This document shows, piece by piece, positions 7,687-13,138 of a stretch of DNA of 13,138 nt. Source of the DNA: Candidatus Limimorpha equi (GTDB lineage: Bacteria > Bacteroidota > Bacteroidia > Bacteroidales > F082); NCBI GenBank assembly GCA_018065885.1, contig JAGHSL010000065.1, positions 1 to 13,138 of the forward strand, written 5' to 3'. Position 1 is the stretch's first letter, and the number at the start of each line of letters is the position of its first letter. The notes under the pieces are model-generated. The model saw nothing but the letters and a program-made list of their open reading frames with translations. It was not told the DNA's origin and searched no databases. Both the position numbers and the translations under genes were made by a program.

Positions 7687-7719
7687 AGATAAACCTCAAA
7701 CAATTCAACCATTCAATAA

Positions 7720-9294
7720 TCATTCCCATTCGATGGTCGCAGGCGGTTTCGACGAAATGTCGTAACAGACGCGATTCACGCCCTTCACCTTATTAATAAT
7801 ATCGTTCGACACTTTGGCAAGGAACTCGTAGGGCAGATGCACCCAGTCGGCAGTCATGCCATCGGTCGAAATGACGGCACGCAAGGCAATCGTGAACTCA
7901 TAACTGCGTTCATCGCCCATCACGCCAACCGATTTCACTGGCAGCAATATCGTGCCTGCCTGCCATATGCTATCATACAGGTTGTCAGTCATTTCATTCG
8001 GATAGGATGCGCTTGGCAACTCGCAAGGCCAATTGCGCAGACCTTTAATGAAAATATCATCAGCATCGCGCAAGATACGGAGTTTTTCTTCGGTGACTTC
8101 GCCCAAAATGCGAATGCCCAAACTCGGTCCCGGGAAAGGATGACGGCCAATCAGTTCACGCTTGATGCCCAAGGCGCGACCCACGCGGCGCACTTCGTCC
8201 TTAAACAGCGTGCGCAGCGGTTCCACAATCTTCAGGTTCATCTTTTCCGGCAAGCCGCCAACATTGTGGTGCGACTTGATCTTGCAACTTGGTCCATTCA
8301 CGCTGACGCTCTCGATAACATCAGGATAGATGGTGCCTTGAGCCAGCCAACGTGCGCCTTCAATCTTCTGAGCTTCGGCATCAAAGACTTCGATGAATGT
8401 CGAGCCGATGGCTTTACGCTTGGCCTCTGGGTCAGTGACGCCTTCCAGTTTCTTCAGGAACAATGCACCGGAATGGACGCCTATCACGTTCAGTCCCATT
8501 TCCTTATAGGATTCGAGGACTTCTTCAAATTCATTTTTGCGCAGCAAGCCGTTGTCAACGAAAATGCAGGTCAGGTTCTTGCCGATGGCCTTATTCAGCA
8601 AAACGGCAGCCACGGTGCTGTCGACGCCACCCGAAAGGCCGAGAATCACCTTGTCGTCGCCAAGCTGCTGGCGAAGGCTTGCAACGGTATTGTCGATGAA
8701 CGAATCCGGTGTCCAATCGCCTTTGCAGCCGCAGATGCCGAGGGCGAAATTAGCCAAAATCTGAGGGCCTTCCTTGGTGTGGAACACTTCGGGGTGGAAC
8801 TGCACAGCGTATGTCTCTTCCCCATCAATCTTATAGGCGGCATTCTCCACATCTTCCGTCGAGGCGATGATGCGTGCTCCGGCAGGCAGTTTGGCAATCG
8901 TGTCGCCATGGCTCATCCACACCTGGCTCGATTTGCTCACATTTTTGAACAAAGGCGAAGCCTCGTCGACGATGGTCAGCATGGCACGACCATATTCGCG
9001 GGCGATGGAGCCATTCACCTCACCGCCAAAGTGTTGCGAGATGAACTGAGCGCCATAGCAAATGCCCAGCAAAGGCAATTTGCCTTTAATGCCTTCCAAA
9101 TCGACAAAAGGAGCCTTCTCGTCGCGGACCGAAAAAGGGCTGCCACTCAAAATGACGCCTTTTACATTCGGGCCAATGGCGGGAATCTTGTTATAAGGAT
9201 GAATTTCACAGTAAACATTCAGTTCGCGGAGGCGACGGCCTATGAGTTGTGTCACCTGCGAACCGAAATCAAGTATCAAAATCATTTCTTGCAT
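7720..9294 (-). CDS. guaA: GMP synthase (glutamine-hydrolysing)
   Basis: The protein has 524 residues from the ATG at 9294. It converts XMP, ATP and glutamine to GMP in the cytoplasm, the last step of guanine nucleotide synthesis. The N-terminal class I glutamine amidotransferase domain has nucleophile C79 (LGICYGAQ) with H167 and E169 (QFHPE). The ATP pyrophosphatase domain has the SGGVDS loop at 221-226. The C-terminus ends in the conserved KPPATIEWE of the dimerisation domain. A longer frame begins at 9324, but that lies upstream of the TATTTTTG promoter element at 9319-9312 and is not conserved, while MQEMILILDFGSQ matches usual GuaA starts. It is a single-gene unit ending in the hairpin at 7540-7569. 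Confidence 0.97.
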   Translation of the reverse strand: MQEMILILDFGSQVTQLIGRRLRELNVYCEIHPYNKIPAIGPNVKGVILSGSPFSVRDEKAPFVDLEGIKGKLPLLGICYGAQFISQHFGGEVNGSIAREYGRAMLTIVDEASPLFKNVSKSSQVWMSHGDTIAKLPAGARIIASTEDVENAAYKIDGEETYAVQFHPEVFHTKEGPQILANFALGICGCKGDWTPDSFIDNTVASLRQQLGDDKVILGLSGGVDSTVAAVLLNKAIGKNLTCIFVDNGLLRKNEFEEVLESYKEMGLNVIGVHSGALFLKKLEGVTDPEAKRKAIGSTFIEVFDAEAQKIEGARWLAQGTIYPDVIESVSVNGPSCKIKSHHNVGGLPEKMNLKIVEPLRTLFKDEVRRVGRALGIKRELIGRHPFPGPSLGIRILGEVTEEKLRILRDADDIFIKGLRNWPCELPSASYPNEMTDNLYDSIWQAGTILLPVKSVGVMGDERSYEFTIALRAVISTDGMTADWVHLPYEFLAKVSNDIINKVKGVNRVCYDISSKPPATIEWE

Positions 9295-9311
9295 ATCGGG
9301 AAACTTTTTTG

Positions 9312-9319
9312 CAAAAATA
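9312..9319 (-). promoter_or_regulatory. -7 element of the guaA promoter
   Basis: TATTTTTG on the minus strand matches TAnnTTTG; TTTC rather than TTTG lies 21 bases upstream. Transcription would begin near 9305, about 11 bases before the ATG at 9294. This decides the start of guaA. No purine riboswitch or PurR-like operator was recognised. Confidence 0.55.
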
Positions 9320-9402
9320 GGCAATTTCGCGAATGAAAACGAAAGAGAAGCTATTTTTTGTGCATTGTACTGAAAAGGGCTGTTTCAAAGGACGAAAGCC
9401 AG

Positions 9403-9667
9403 TCAAATCACCAGACCATTCCAAAGGTCTTTCAGAAAATCCGATACGGGAAGAATGTCAATGCCGTTGAGTTTCCTTTTGTAATTCCTCGGACAAAAAT
9501 TCAGGATGCTGGAGAAGACACTCGAATTCGGAAGGTCTGAGCAAATCGTAATAGCGGCAATCATGAAAATGCGAAGTCAGCCAGGTCGTTCTTCCAGTTT
9601 GTCATGCTCCGAACAGAAAAACGCTGTCATTGTATTCGTTATCAATGTCCAACAGTCTTTTATACAT
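9403..9667 (-). pseudogene. Broken AAA_14/DUF4143 ATPase (N- and C-terminal ends joined)
   Basis: From ATG 9667 the frame reads MYKRLLDIDNEY...SVFLFGA, then a TGA at 9604-9602 where the Walker A arginine is expected. The same frame continues QTGRTTWL...YYDLLRPSEFE...HPEFLSEELQ to a stop at 9460-9458. In another frame, from 9465, it reads GIDILPVSDFLKDLWNGLVI to a stop at 9405-9403, which resembles the last residues of DUF4143 proteins. The parts match the start and the end of a protein normally near 380-400 residues, so roughly 900 bp seem deleted, with one nonsense change (CGA to TGA) and a frame change. It belongs to a different subfamily from the intact ATPase at 1922-3052. The assignment rests on recognising the family pattern, not on a search. 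Confidence 0.75.
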
Positions 9668-9671
9668 ACAA

Positions 9672-9709
9672 ATCATGTCTATATATCATGATAAAACAAC
9701 ATTATCATG
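9672..9709. repeat. ATCATG dyad cluster upstream of the ATPase pseudogene
   Basis: ATCATG occurs at 9672-9677, 9685-9690 and 9704-9709. CATGATAA (9687-9694) and TTATCATG (9702-9709) form an eight-base inverted repeat with a seven-base spacer, and the first two copies form another short dyad. The cluster lies directly before the ATG at 9667, in the same position as the 32-bp array before the intact ATPase gene. Confidence 0.55.
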
Positions 9710-9717
9710 TCGCAAAA

Positions 9718-9789
9718 TTACAATTTCAAATTGAAAGTGTAGGCAGACAGGCTGCCCTGGTGATCAGTGAAGGTGTAGTGCATGGTCAT
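9718..9789 (-). pseudogene. RHS core remnant (third copy, 23 codons)
   Basis: ATG at 9789 opens a 23-codon frame containing HYTFTDHQGSLSAYT and then a stop at 9720-9718. The TFTDHQGSL-AYT stretch matches the start of the RHS tip at 10629-11003 (TFTDHQGSLVAYTGN). DNA similarity is clear over 9737-9777 against 10951-10991 (about five differences) and stops sharply at 9737. Beyond that lie AT-rich sequence and the ATPase pseudogene. It is a leftover of an RHS gene, not a functional protein. Confidence 0.75.
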
Positions 9790-9834
9790 TTCTCTTTCTT
9801 AATGCTATGGTGGTAAAGATAGTTTTTTTAATAA

Positions 9835-9864
9835 TAGGGCGGCAAAACAGATATTGCCGCCCTA
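9835..9864 (-). terminator. Terminator hairpin after the lipoprotein gene
   Basis: An 11-bp perfect stem (9835-9845 with 9854-9864, core GGGCGGCAA/TTGCCGCCC) encloses an eight-base loop. It lies 12 bases after the stop of the lipoprotein gene. The minus-strand tail is TTATTA, only modestly U-rich. Confidence 0.7.
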
Positions 9865-9876
9865 AACCGAAATGAT

Positions 9877-10587
9877 TCAATTTCTATTTTTCAAGTTGGT
9901 TATTCTATTCCAATAACAATTAAAATAGTCCTTTGCTTGTAACATAATAATATCAGACCTCGAATCATCAAATGGATAATAAATACCATTGTTGGGGAAA
10001 ACCACATACAATTGATTGTCTTTTAACGCAAAGAAGAAAGCGTACTTGTCAGAAAAAACCGGATATTCGACTATGGAAAAATCGGGCAATTCACATGTAA
10101 AAACACAATCCAAAGCCTTATCATGTAACAATTGCATCAACTCTTGACCAAATGCGATTTCATTTCCTTCGTAAAGAAAAGATTCCGTTTTATGATTTTT
10201 ATCTATAACGCTTGCTTGCTTTTCCTCAGCATTATACAAAATGATTTGCTCAACATAAAAAGGACTTTTGTTGTAGAAAGAGATTCCTTCCTTTTTCAAC
10301 AAAATAATATCTTGAATAAAACCAGATTCACTTTGGTAATAGTCTTTTGAAAACCTTTTAGCGTTTAGACTGTCAACATTGGGAAAATTCATTCTATAAC
10401 AAGGGTATAGCGTAATATTCTCTTTAGCAAATGATAGGGAATCGTTTTCTTCTATCATAAGCCATGTCTGATTCATAGCCGTAGTTAGTTCGTCCTTAGA
10501 GACAAGTGTTGAGAACCGATTAGAACTACATGACGTGAAGAAAGACCATACCAATATTAGAACTATGAACGTGGGTTTTGTTTTCAT
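9877..10587 (-). CDS. Unknown lipoprotein beside an RHS tip; possible orphan immunity protein
   Basis: The protein has 236 residues and I do not recognise its family. It begins with a lipoprotein signal: MKTK, a hydrophobic stretch at 6-17, and lipobox F17-T18-S19-C20. The mature part is rich in aromatic and polar residues with no motif I can name. The gene is AT-rich and has no TAnnTTTG element of its own. It starts 41 bases after the stop of the toxin-less RHS tip at 10629-11003 and is closed by a hairpin. In RHS loci the gene after each tip commonly encodes immunity to the matching toxin, so an orphan immunity role is a reasonable guess from position only. Confidence 0.75.
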   Translation of the reverse strand: MKTKPTFIVLILVWSFFTSCSSNRFSTLVSKDELTTAMNQTWLMIEENDSLSFAKENITLYPCYRMNFPNVDSLNAKRFSKDYYQSESGFIQDIILLKKEGISFYNKSPFYVEQIILYNAEEKQASVIDKNHKTESFLYEGNEIAFGQELMQLLHDKALDCVFTCELPDFSIVEYPVFSDKYAFFFALKDNQLYVVFPNNGIYYPFDDSRSDIIMLQAKDYFNCYWNRITNLKNRN

Positions 10588-10628
10588 CGTGACTTTTTAT
10601 TTATTAAGGTAATTACGTGTATTAGGTT

Positions 10629-11003
10629 TTAATATTCTGGCGGAATATCCATCACATACCCGCTCGGGTCTGTAAACCTCAGCGGGTTGTTGAAGCAGTA
10701 GGAATAGCGGTTGTAAAACTGTGTGTAGTCGGTCTGCTGCACCACGATGTCGGGCGAGAGCATGCGGCCAAGCATGGGGTCGTAGAGCCTGCCGTTCATG
10801 TTTATGAGGCCAAACGCATCCAAATGCTCGTGGCCGGTATAGCCTCGGTCGAATGCGGCACTCACGTTGTCGTAGCTGCCATCGGCGGCATTGCGGCGGC
10901 GGCCCCAGGCGTCGTAGCTCAGGCGCGTAACATATTCCTTGGCGTTGCCAGTGTAGGCAACGAGGCTGCCCTGGTGGTCGGTGAAGGTGGAAGTCGTTCT
11001 CAT
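10629..11003 (-). pseudogene. RHS-repeat core tip without toxin (truncated at both ends)
   Basis: The frame has 124 codons. It carries TFTDHQGSLVAYTGN at 6-20, LSYDAWGRR at 28-36, then the RHS core hallmark FDRGYTGHEHLDAFGLINMN and YDPMLGRMLSPD (51-85), and NRYSYCFNNPLRFTDPSG (98-115). It stops nine residues later at GYVMDIPPEY. Full RHS proteins have more than a thousand residues before this core and a toxin after DPxG; both are absent here. The hairpin at 11021-11047 lies just upstream and no promoter element was seen, so expression is doubtful. DNA of 10664-10853 is nearly the same as 12220-12409. It could be a displaced tip or a silent donor for recombination. Confidence 0.8.
10664..10853. 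repeat. 190-bp direct repeat in RHS core, copy 1
   Basis: It aligns without gaps to 12220-12409. I count 14 differences in 190 bases (about 93% identity), five of them clustered around 10787-10796. It covers the conserved part of the RHS core from RGYTGHEH to DPxG and is GC-richer than the flanking tip DNA. Confidence 0.85.
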
Positions 11004-11020
11004 TCACTATAAACTTGGAA

Positions 11021-11047
11021 CCTTGGGCAAGCATCGCTTGCCCAAGG
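11021..11047 (-). terminator. Hairpin after the candidate immunity gene
   Basis: A perfect 12-bp stem (11021-11032 with 11036-11047, core TTGGGCAAGC/GCTTGCCCAA) closes a three-base loop. It lies 11 bases after the stop of the gene at 11059. The tail TTCCAAGTTT is poor in U, so termination may be partial. Confidence 0.65.
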
Positions 11048-11058
11048 CATTTCATCAA

Positions 11059-11592
11059 CTATTCAATATTAAGCAGTCTGTTATCCGAAAGATCAAACCA
11101 CCAACCTGGAGTATCATCCTCTCCCAACTCCATTGGCTCACCCATAAACATAATAGTACATCGTGTATAACTAAAGGAAGATTTCTCACCTGTATGGGAA
11201 AAACATTTCGGAAGTTCGGTCCCTTTAGTTTCGTTATGAACATAAACCATCCACCCGTGAAGAGTAAAATAGCCAACGATGCCGTCAGAATATTCAGCGT
11301 CACCATTCATATACAACATTAATCTGGGTAATTTTGTTGGTTTGTCCAAATAATCGACATAAAGATTGAAACAGTGGAACACTTCAGACATTGGATATCC
11401 ACAGTATAGTTCCTGGGAATAATCTTTGCAAAAAACAACGCTATCCAACTGTTTATAAAGAATCGAATCAACATCAAGCCTTTCTGCCTCAAACTTCACT
11501 ACTTTTGTCTGAGAATATTGCGCCCAAACTTCGGTAGCACACACGAAGAACAAGATTAATATGGAAAAAACCTTATTTCGCACCAAACTCAT
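11059..11592 (-). CDS. Small secreted protein overlapping the RHS toxin gene; candidate immunity protein
   Basis: The protein has 177 residues from ATG 11592 and no family is recognised. Residues 1-24 form a signal peptide (VRNK, hydrophobic core, cut at VWA/Q25), so it is probably periplasmic. An upstream in-frame ATG at 11616 would add eight residues ahead of the signal. The chosen start overlaps the end of the RHS-JAB toxin gene by 20 bases in another frame, which suggests translational coupling. Coupling, small size and position right after an RHS toxin are the usual marks of an immunity gene, but no biochemical evidence is visible. The gene is AT-rich like the toxin tip and unlike the RHS core, consistent with tip and partner moving as a pair. 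A hairpin follows. Confidence 0.75.
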   Translation of the reverse strand: MSLVRNKVFSILILFFVCATEVWAQYSQTKVVKFEAERLDVDSILYKQLDSVVFCKDYSQELYCGYPMSEVFHCFNLYVDYLDKPTKLPRLMLYMNGDAEYSDGIVGYFTLHGWMVYVHNETKGTELPKCFSHTGEKSSFSYTRCTIMFMGEPMELGEDDTPGWWFDLSDNRLLNIE

Positions 11593-12589
11593 AGTATTTC
11601 TTTTTAGATACATCATAAATATTAAACGCAGGTATTGGATATTGTTTTAATGATTGGAACGTGCTTATTTGAGTCGCAAAACGGAAATCAGCCTTACTGA
11701 TAATTCCAGAATTCGGATGACTATGATTCATTTCTCTAATCGTATAACCATACTTCAACTTTCCTTCATACAAATAAGTCATTCCTGGTTCTGATGATTT
11801 TATGTGTGATTTTCCATTCTCGTTTCTATATTCAATTGGAAGCCAATGAGCTGTTGTAATAAAATCCAGTCCTTTTTCACCTGCAATGCCAGTTTTTGCA
11901 TGACTGACTTCTATCCTACGATCACAAACCACTTCAGCAAAATACTCAAACAATCGTGTCCCATTCTCGTCACCACGCACCTCATAGGTGTCGTAATTAC
12001 CTTTTACCCCAGCTTTAAAGAAAGAGATTGTCTTTTGCCTTTCAACCGTTCCATAGTCAAAGGTAATGGATTTGTAGTTTCCATCCTCATCTTTCACTCG
12101 CTCGTATTTTCCGTTTTCATCTTTTTTCACCAGATAAAAAGCATCTTGAGTCTTGTCTTCAATACGGTTTACAATGTTTCCACAATCATCAATTTCCCAT
12201 ACATCCACCACCCACCCCGTCGGATCAGTAAACCTCAGCGGGTTGTTGAAGCAGTAGGAATAGCGGTTGCAAGACTGTGTGTAGTCGGTCTGCTGCACCA
12301 CGATGTCGGGCGAGAGCATGCGGCCAAGCATAGGGTCGTACATACGTCCGTTCATGTTTATCAAGCCAAACGCATCCAGATGCTCGTGGCCGGTATAGCC
12401 ACGGTCGAACATTGGGGCTTCTATAGGCTCAGCCTGCGTGTGGTTGTACCATGTCTCAGGGGCGCGGAGGTTGCCCCAGGCATCATACGACAGTTCCTGC
12501 TCCACGTTGCCTTCGGCATCGGTGATGGTGGTCCATGAACCTAGGTGGTCTTTGAGGATGTAGTGGCGATATGTGAAGCCTGTGGCCAT
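11573..12589 (-). CDS. RHS core tip with JAB/JAMM-like C-terminal toxin domain
   Basis: The protein has 338 residues from ATG 12589. RHS core: KDHLGSWTTITD (13-24), YDAWGNLR (35-42), RGYTGHEHLDAFGLINMN (63-80), YDPMLGRMLSPD (84-95), and NNPLRFTDPTG (115-125), the junction to the toxin. Residues 126-338 are a variable tip that I match from memory to JAB-like toxin 1 domains of Bacteroidota RHS proteins. It has GDENGTRLFEYFAE (206-219), SHAKTG (229-234), and REMNHSHPNSG with H289, H291, S298 and D301, a JAMM-like HxHP...SxxD zinc site. The spacing from H291 to S298 is six residues rather than the usual seven. The long RHS repeat barrel and secretion signal are missing. An upstream ATG at 12634 precedes the TAACTTTG element (12618-12611), so 12589 is preferred. 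Confidence 0.8.
   Translation of the reverse strand: MATGFTYRHYILKDHLGSWTTITDAEGNVEQELSYDAWGNLRAPETWYNHTQAEPIEAPMFDRGYTGHEHLDAFGLINMNGRMYDPMLGRMLSPDIVVQQTDYTQSCNRYSYCFNNPLRFTDPTGWVVDVWEIDDCGNIVNRIEDKTQDAFYLVKKDENGKYERVKDEDGNYKSITFDYGTVERQKTISFFKAGVKGNYDTYEVRGDENGTRLFEYFAEVVCDRRIEVSHAKTGIAGEKGLDFITTAHWLPIEYRNENGKSHIKSSEPGMTYLYEGKLKYGYTIREMNHSHPNSGIISKADFRFATQISTFQSLKQYPIPAFNIYDVSKKKYYEFGAK
12220..12409. repeat. 190-bp direct repeat in RHS core, copy 2
   Basis: Partner of 10664-10853, same orientation, offset 1556 bases. The similarity ends near the DPxG junction on one side and before the YDAWG region on the other, where the proteins stay related but the DNA diverges. It could support homologous recombination that deletes or swaps the toxin between the copies. 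Confidence 0.85.
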
Positions 12590-12610
12590 GCTTGCCTGAT
12601 TTTGATGCTG

Positions 12611-12618
12611 CAAAGTTA
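12611..12618 (-). promoter_or_regulatory. Promoter-like -7 element before the orphan RHS tip
   Basis: TAACTTTG on the minus strand matches TAnnTTTG; the upstream TTTG is not at ideal spacing (CTTG lies 20 bases away). Transcription would begin near 12604, about 15 bases before ATG 12589. If real, the truncated RHS tip is expressed as its own gene. Confidence 0.45.
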
Positions 12619-12634
12619 TAACGCCAAAAACCAA

Positions 12635-13138
12635 AAGTCAAGGAAAAATGAAGTTTTATTTTGTCGGAACAGGCCGAACGACGCACTGTCCAAGTACCAA
12701 AACCATACCCGCTCCGTACTTCGTTCAATGCTTGTTCATACTTCGCTCAATGCTCATCCAATCAAAGGAATTGGACAAGCTGTGTGTCAGTATATTACAA
12801 ATAACGATTGGAGTACGGAGAGGACCTTGGGAGGCAACAGGCCGTCCCCAGACATGCTTCTGCACATGGCATTTCCCATCCGTTTAACATTTAACATTTC
12901 GGAGCATCAGCAAAGTCAAAATGATTTCTCCAGTGAAAAAAGGGAACCTCAAACTGACAATTCAACTTGACCTAATTAGACGAACAATTATTGAAGCATG
13001 AAACCATTATGGGCCAAAAAGTATTTAATTGCCAAAAAATCCAGTTTTTGTTACTTTGTTACTTGTTACTTTGTTACAAATGACATTTTCAATGTTGCCG
13101 TTATGTTACACATAATTATAAAATTATCAGTATTTATA
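12635..13138. other. 504-bp region without a supported gene
   Basis: Both strands contain only short frames without recognisable motifs; the two plus-strand frames (12545-12970, 12648-12887) are compositionally odd and have no family signature. The region holds two imperfect 22-bp direct repeats (12715-12736 and 12737-12758, 17 of 22 matching, core CTTCG.TCAATGCT). A distant inverted repeat CTCCGTACT (12712-12720) / AGTACGGAG (12812-12820) is also present. TTTAACATTTAACATTT lies near 12882, and a GTTACTT repeat near the right edge. Confidence 0.6.
13049..13077. repeat. GTTACTT(T) short tandem repeat
   Basis: Four successive units of GTTACTT with an occasional extra T, ending in GTTACAAAT. 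It is AT-rich intergenic DNA with no visible associated gene. Confidence 0.65.

Noticed and set aside
7837..9336. 499-codon plus-strand open frame opposite guaA
   Set aside because: It is fully antisense to a clear guaA with all catalytic motifs; no recognisable domain in the plus-strand frame.
10597..11058. 153-codon minus-strand frame overlapping the second RHS tip
   Set aside because: It is an out-of-frame reading of the RHS core; the frame at 10629-11003 contains the RHS hallmark motifs.
12545..12970. 141-codon plus-strand frame at the right edge
   Set aside because: It runs partly antisense to the RHS tip, has no motif, and crosses intergenic repeats.

Overview
The window looks like chromosomal DNA from an uncultured member of the Bacteroidales (Bacteroidota). 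Evidence: nearly every supported gene lies on the minus strand; several have the Bacteroidota promoter form TTTG-N19-22-TAnnTTTG just upstream; Shine-Dalgarno sites are mostly absent; and the gene types fit (secreted Ig-like/CDS-repeat surface protein, LysM plus PBP1 periplasmic protein, MORN-repeat lipoprotein, RHS tips with a JAB-like toxin). No rRNA, tRNA, integrase or IS transposase was seen. The organism assignment is inference.

Reading in the direction of transcription (right to left), 12635-13138 holds only short repeats. Then comes an accessory block at 12634-9403. It contains an RHS core tip with a JAB/JAMM-like C-terminal toxin domain (11573-12589) overlapping a small secreted protein (11059-11592, candidate immunity protein). 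Next is a second RHS core tip whose toxin is gone (10629-11003), followed by an unknown lipoprotein (9877-10587). A 72-bp third RHS remnant (9718-9789) follows, then a broken AAA_14/DUF4143 ATPase pseudogene (9403-9667) not visible as a normal ORF. All three RHS pieces begin at about the same point of the RHS protein, and two share a 190-bp direct repeat at about 93% identity. The block reads as a graveyard of RHS tip exchange.

The middle is housekeeping: guaA (GMP synthase, 7720-9294) with its own terminator; a two-gene operon for a LysM-PBP1 envelope protein (5418-7484) and a MORN-repeat lipoprotein (4750-5421); and gdhA (hexameric glutamate dehydrogenase, 3273-4616) with a strong hairpin after it.

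The left end carries an intact AAA_14/DUF4143 ATPase (1922-3052), five bases from a MutT-like Nudix hydrolase (1446-1916). After these comes the 5' part of a large secreted multi-domain surface protein (1-1372) that runs off the window. The ATPase promoter overlaps an unusual 104-bp array of three 32-bp units. The inverted repeats at the unit junctions change together, as expected for a protein-binding operator or a mobile-element end. The broken second ATPase is also preceded by a different dyad cluster. This pairing of AAA_14 genes with palindrome arrays, and the RHS tip graveyard, are the most interesting signals here.
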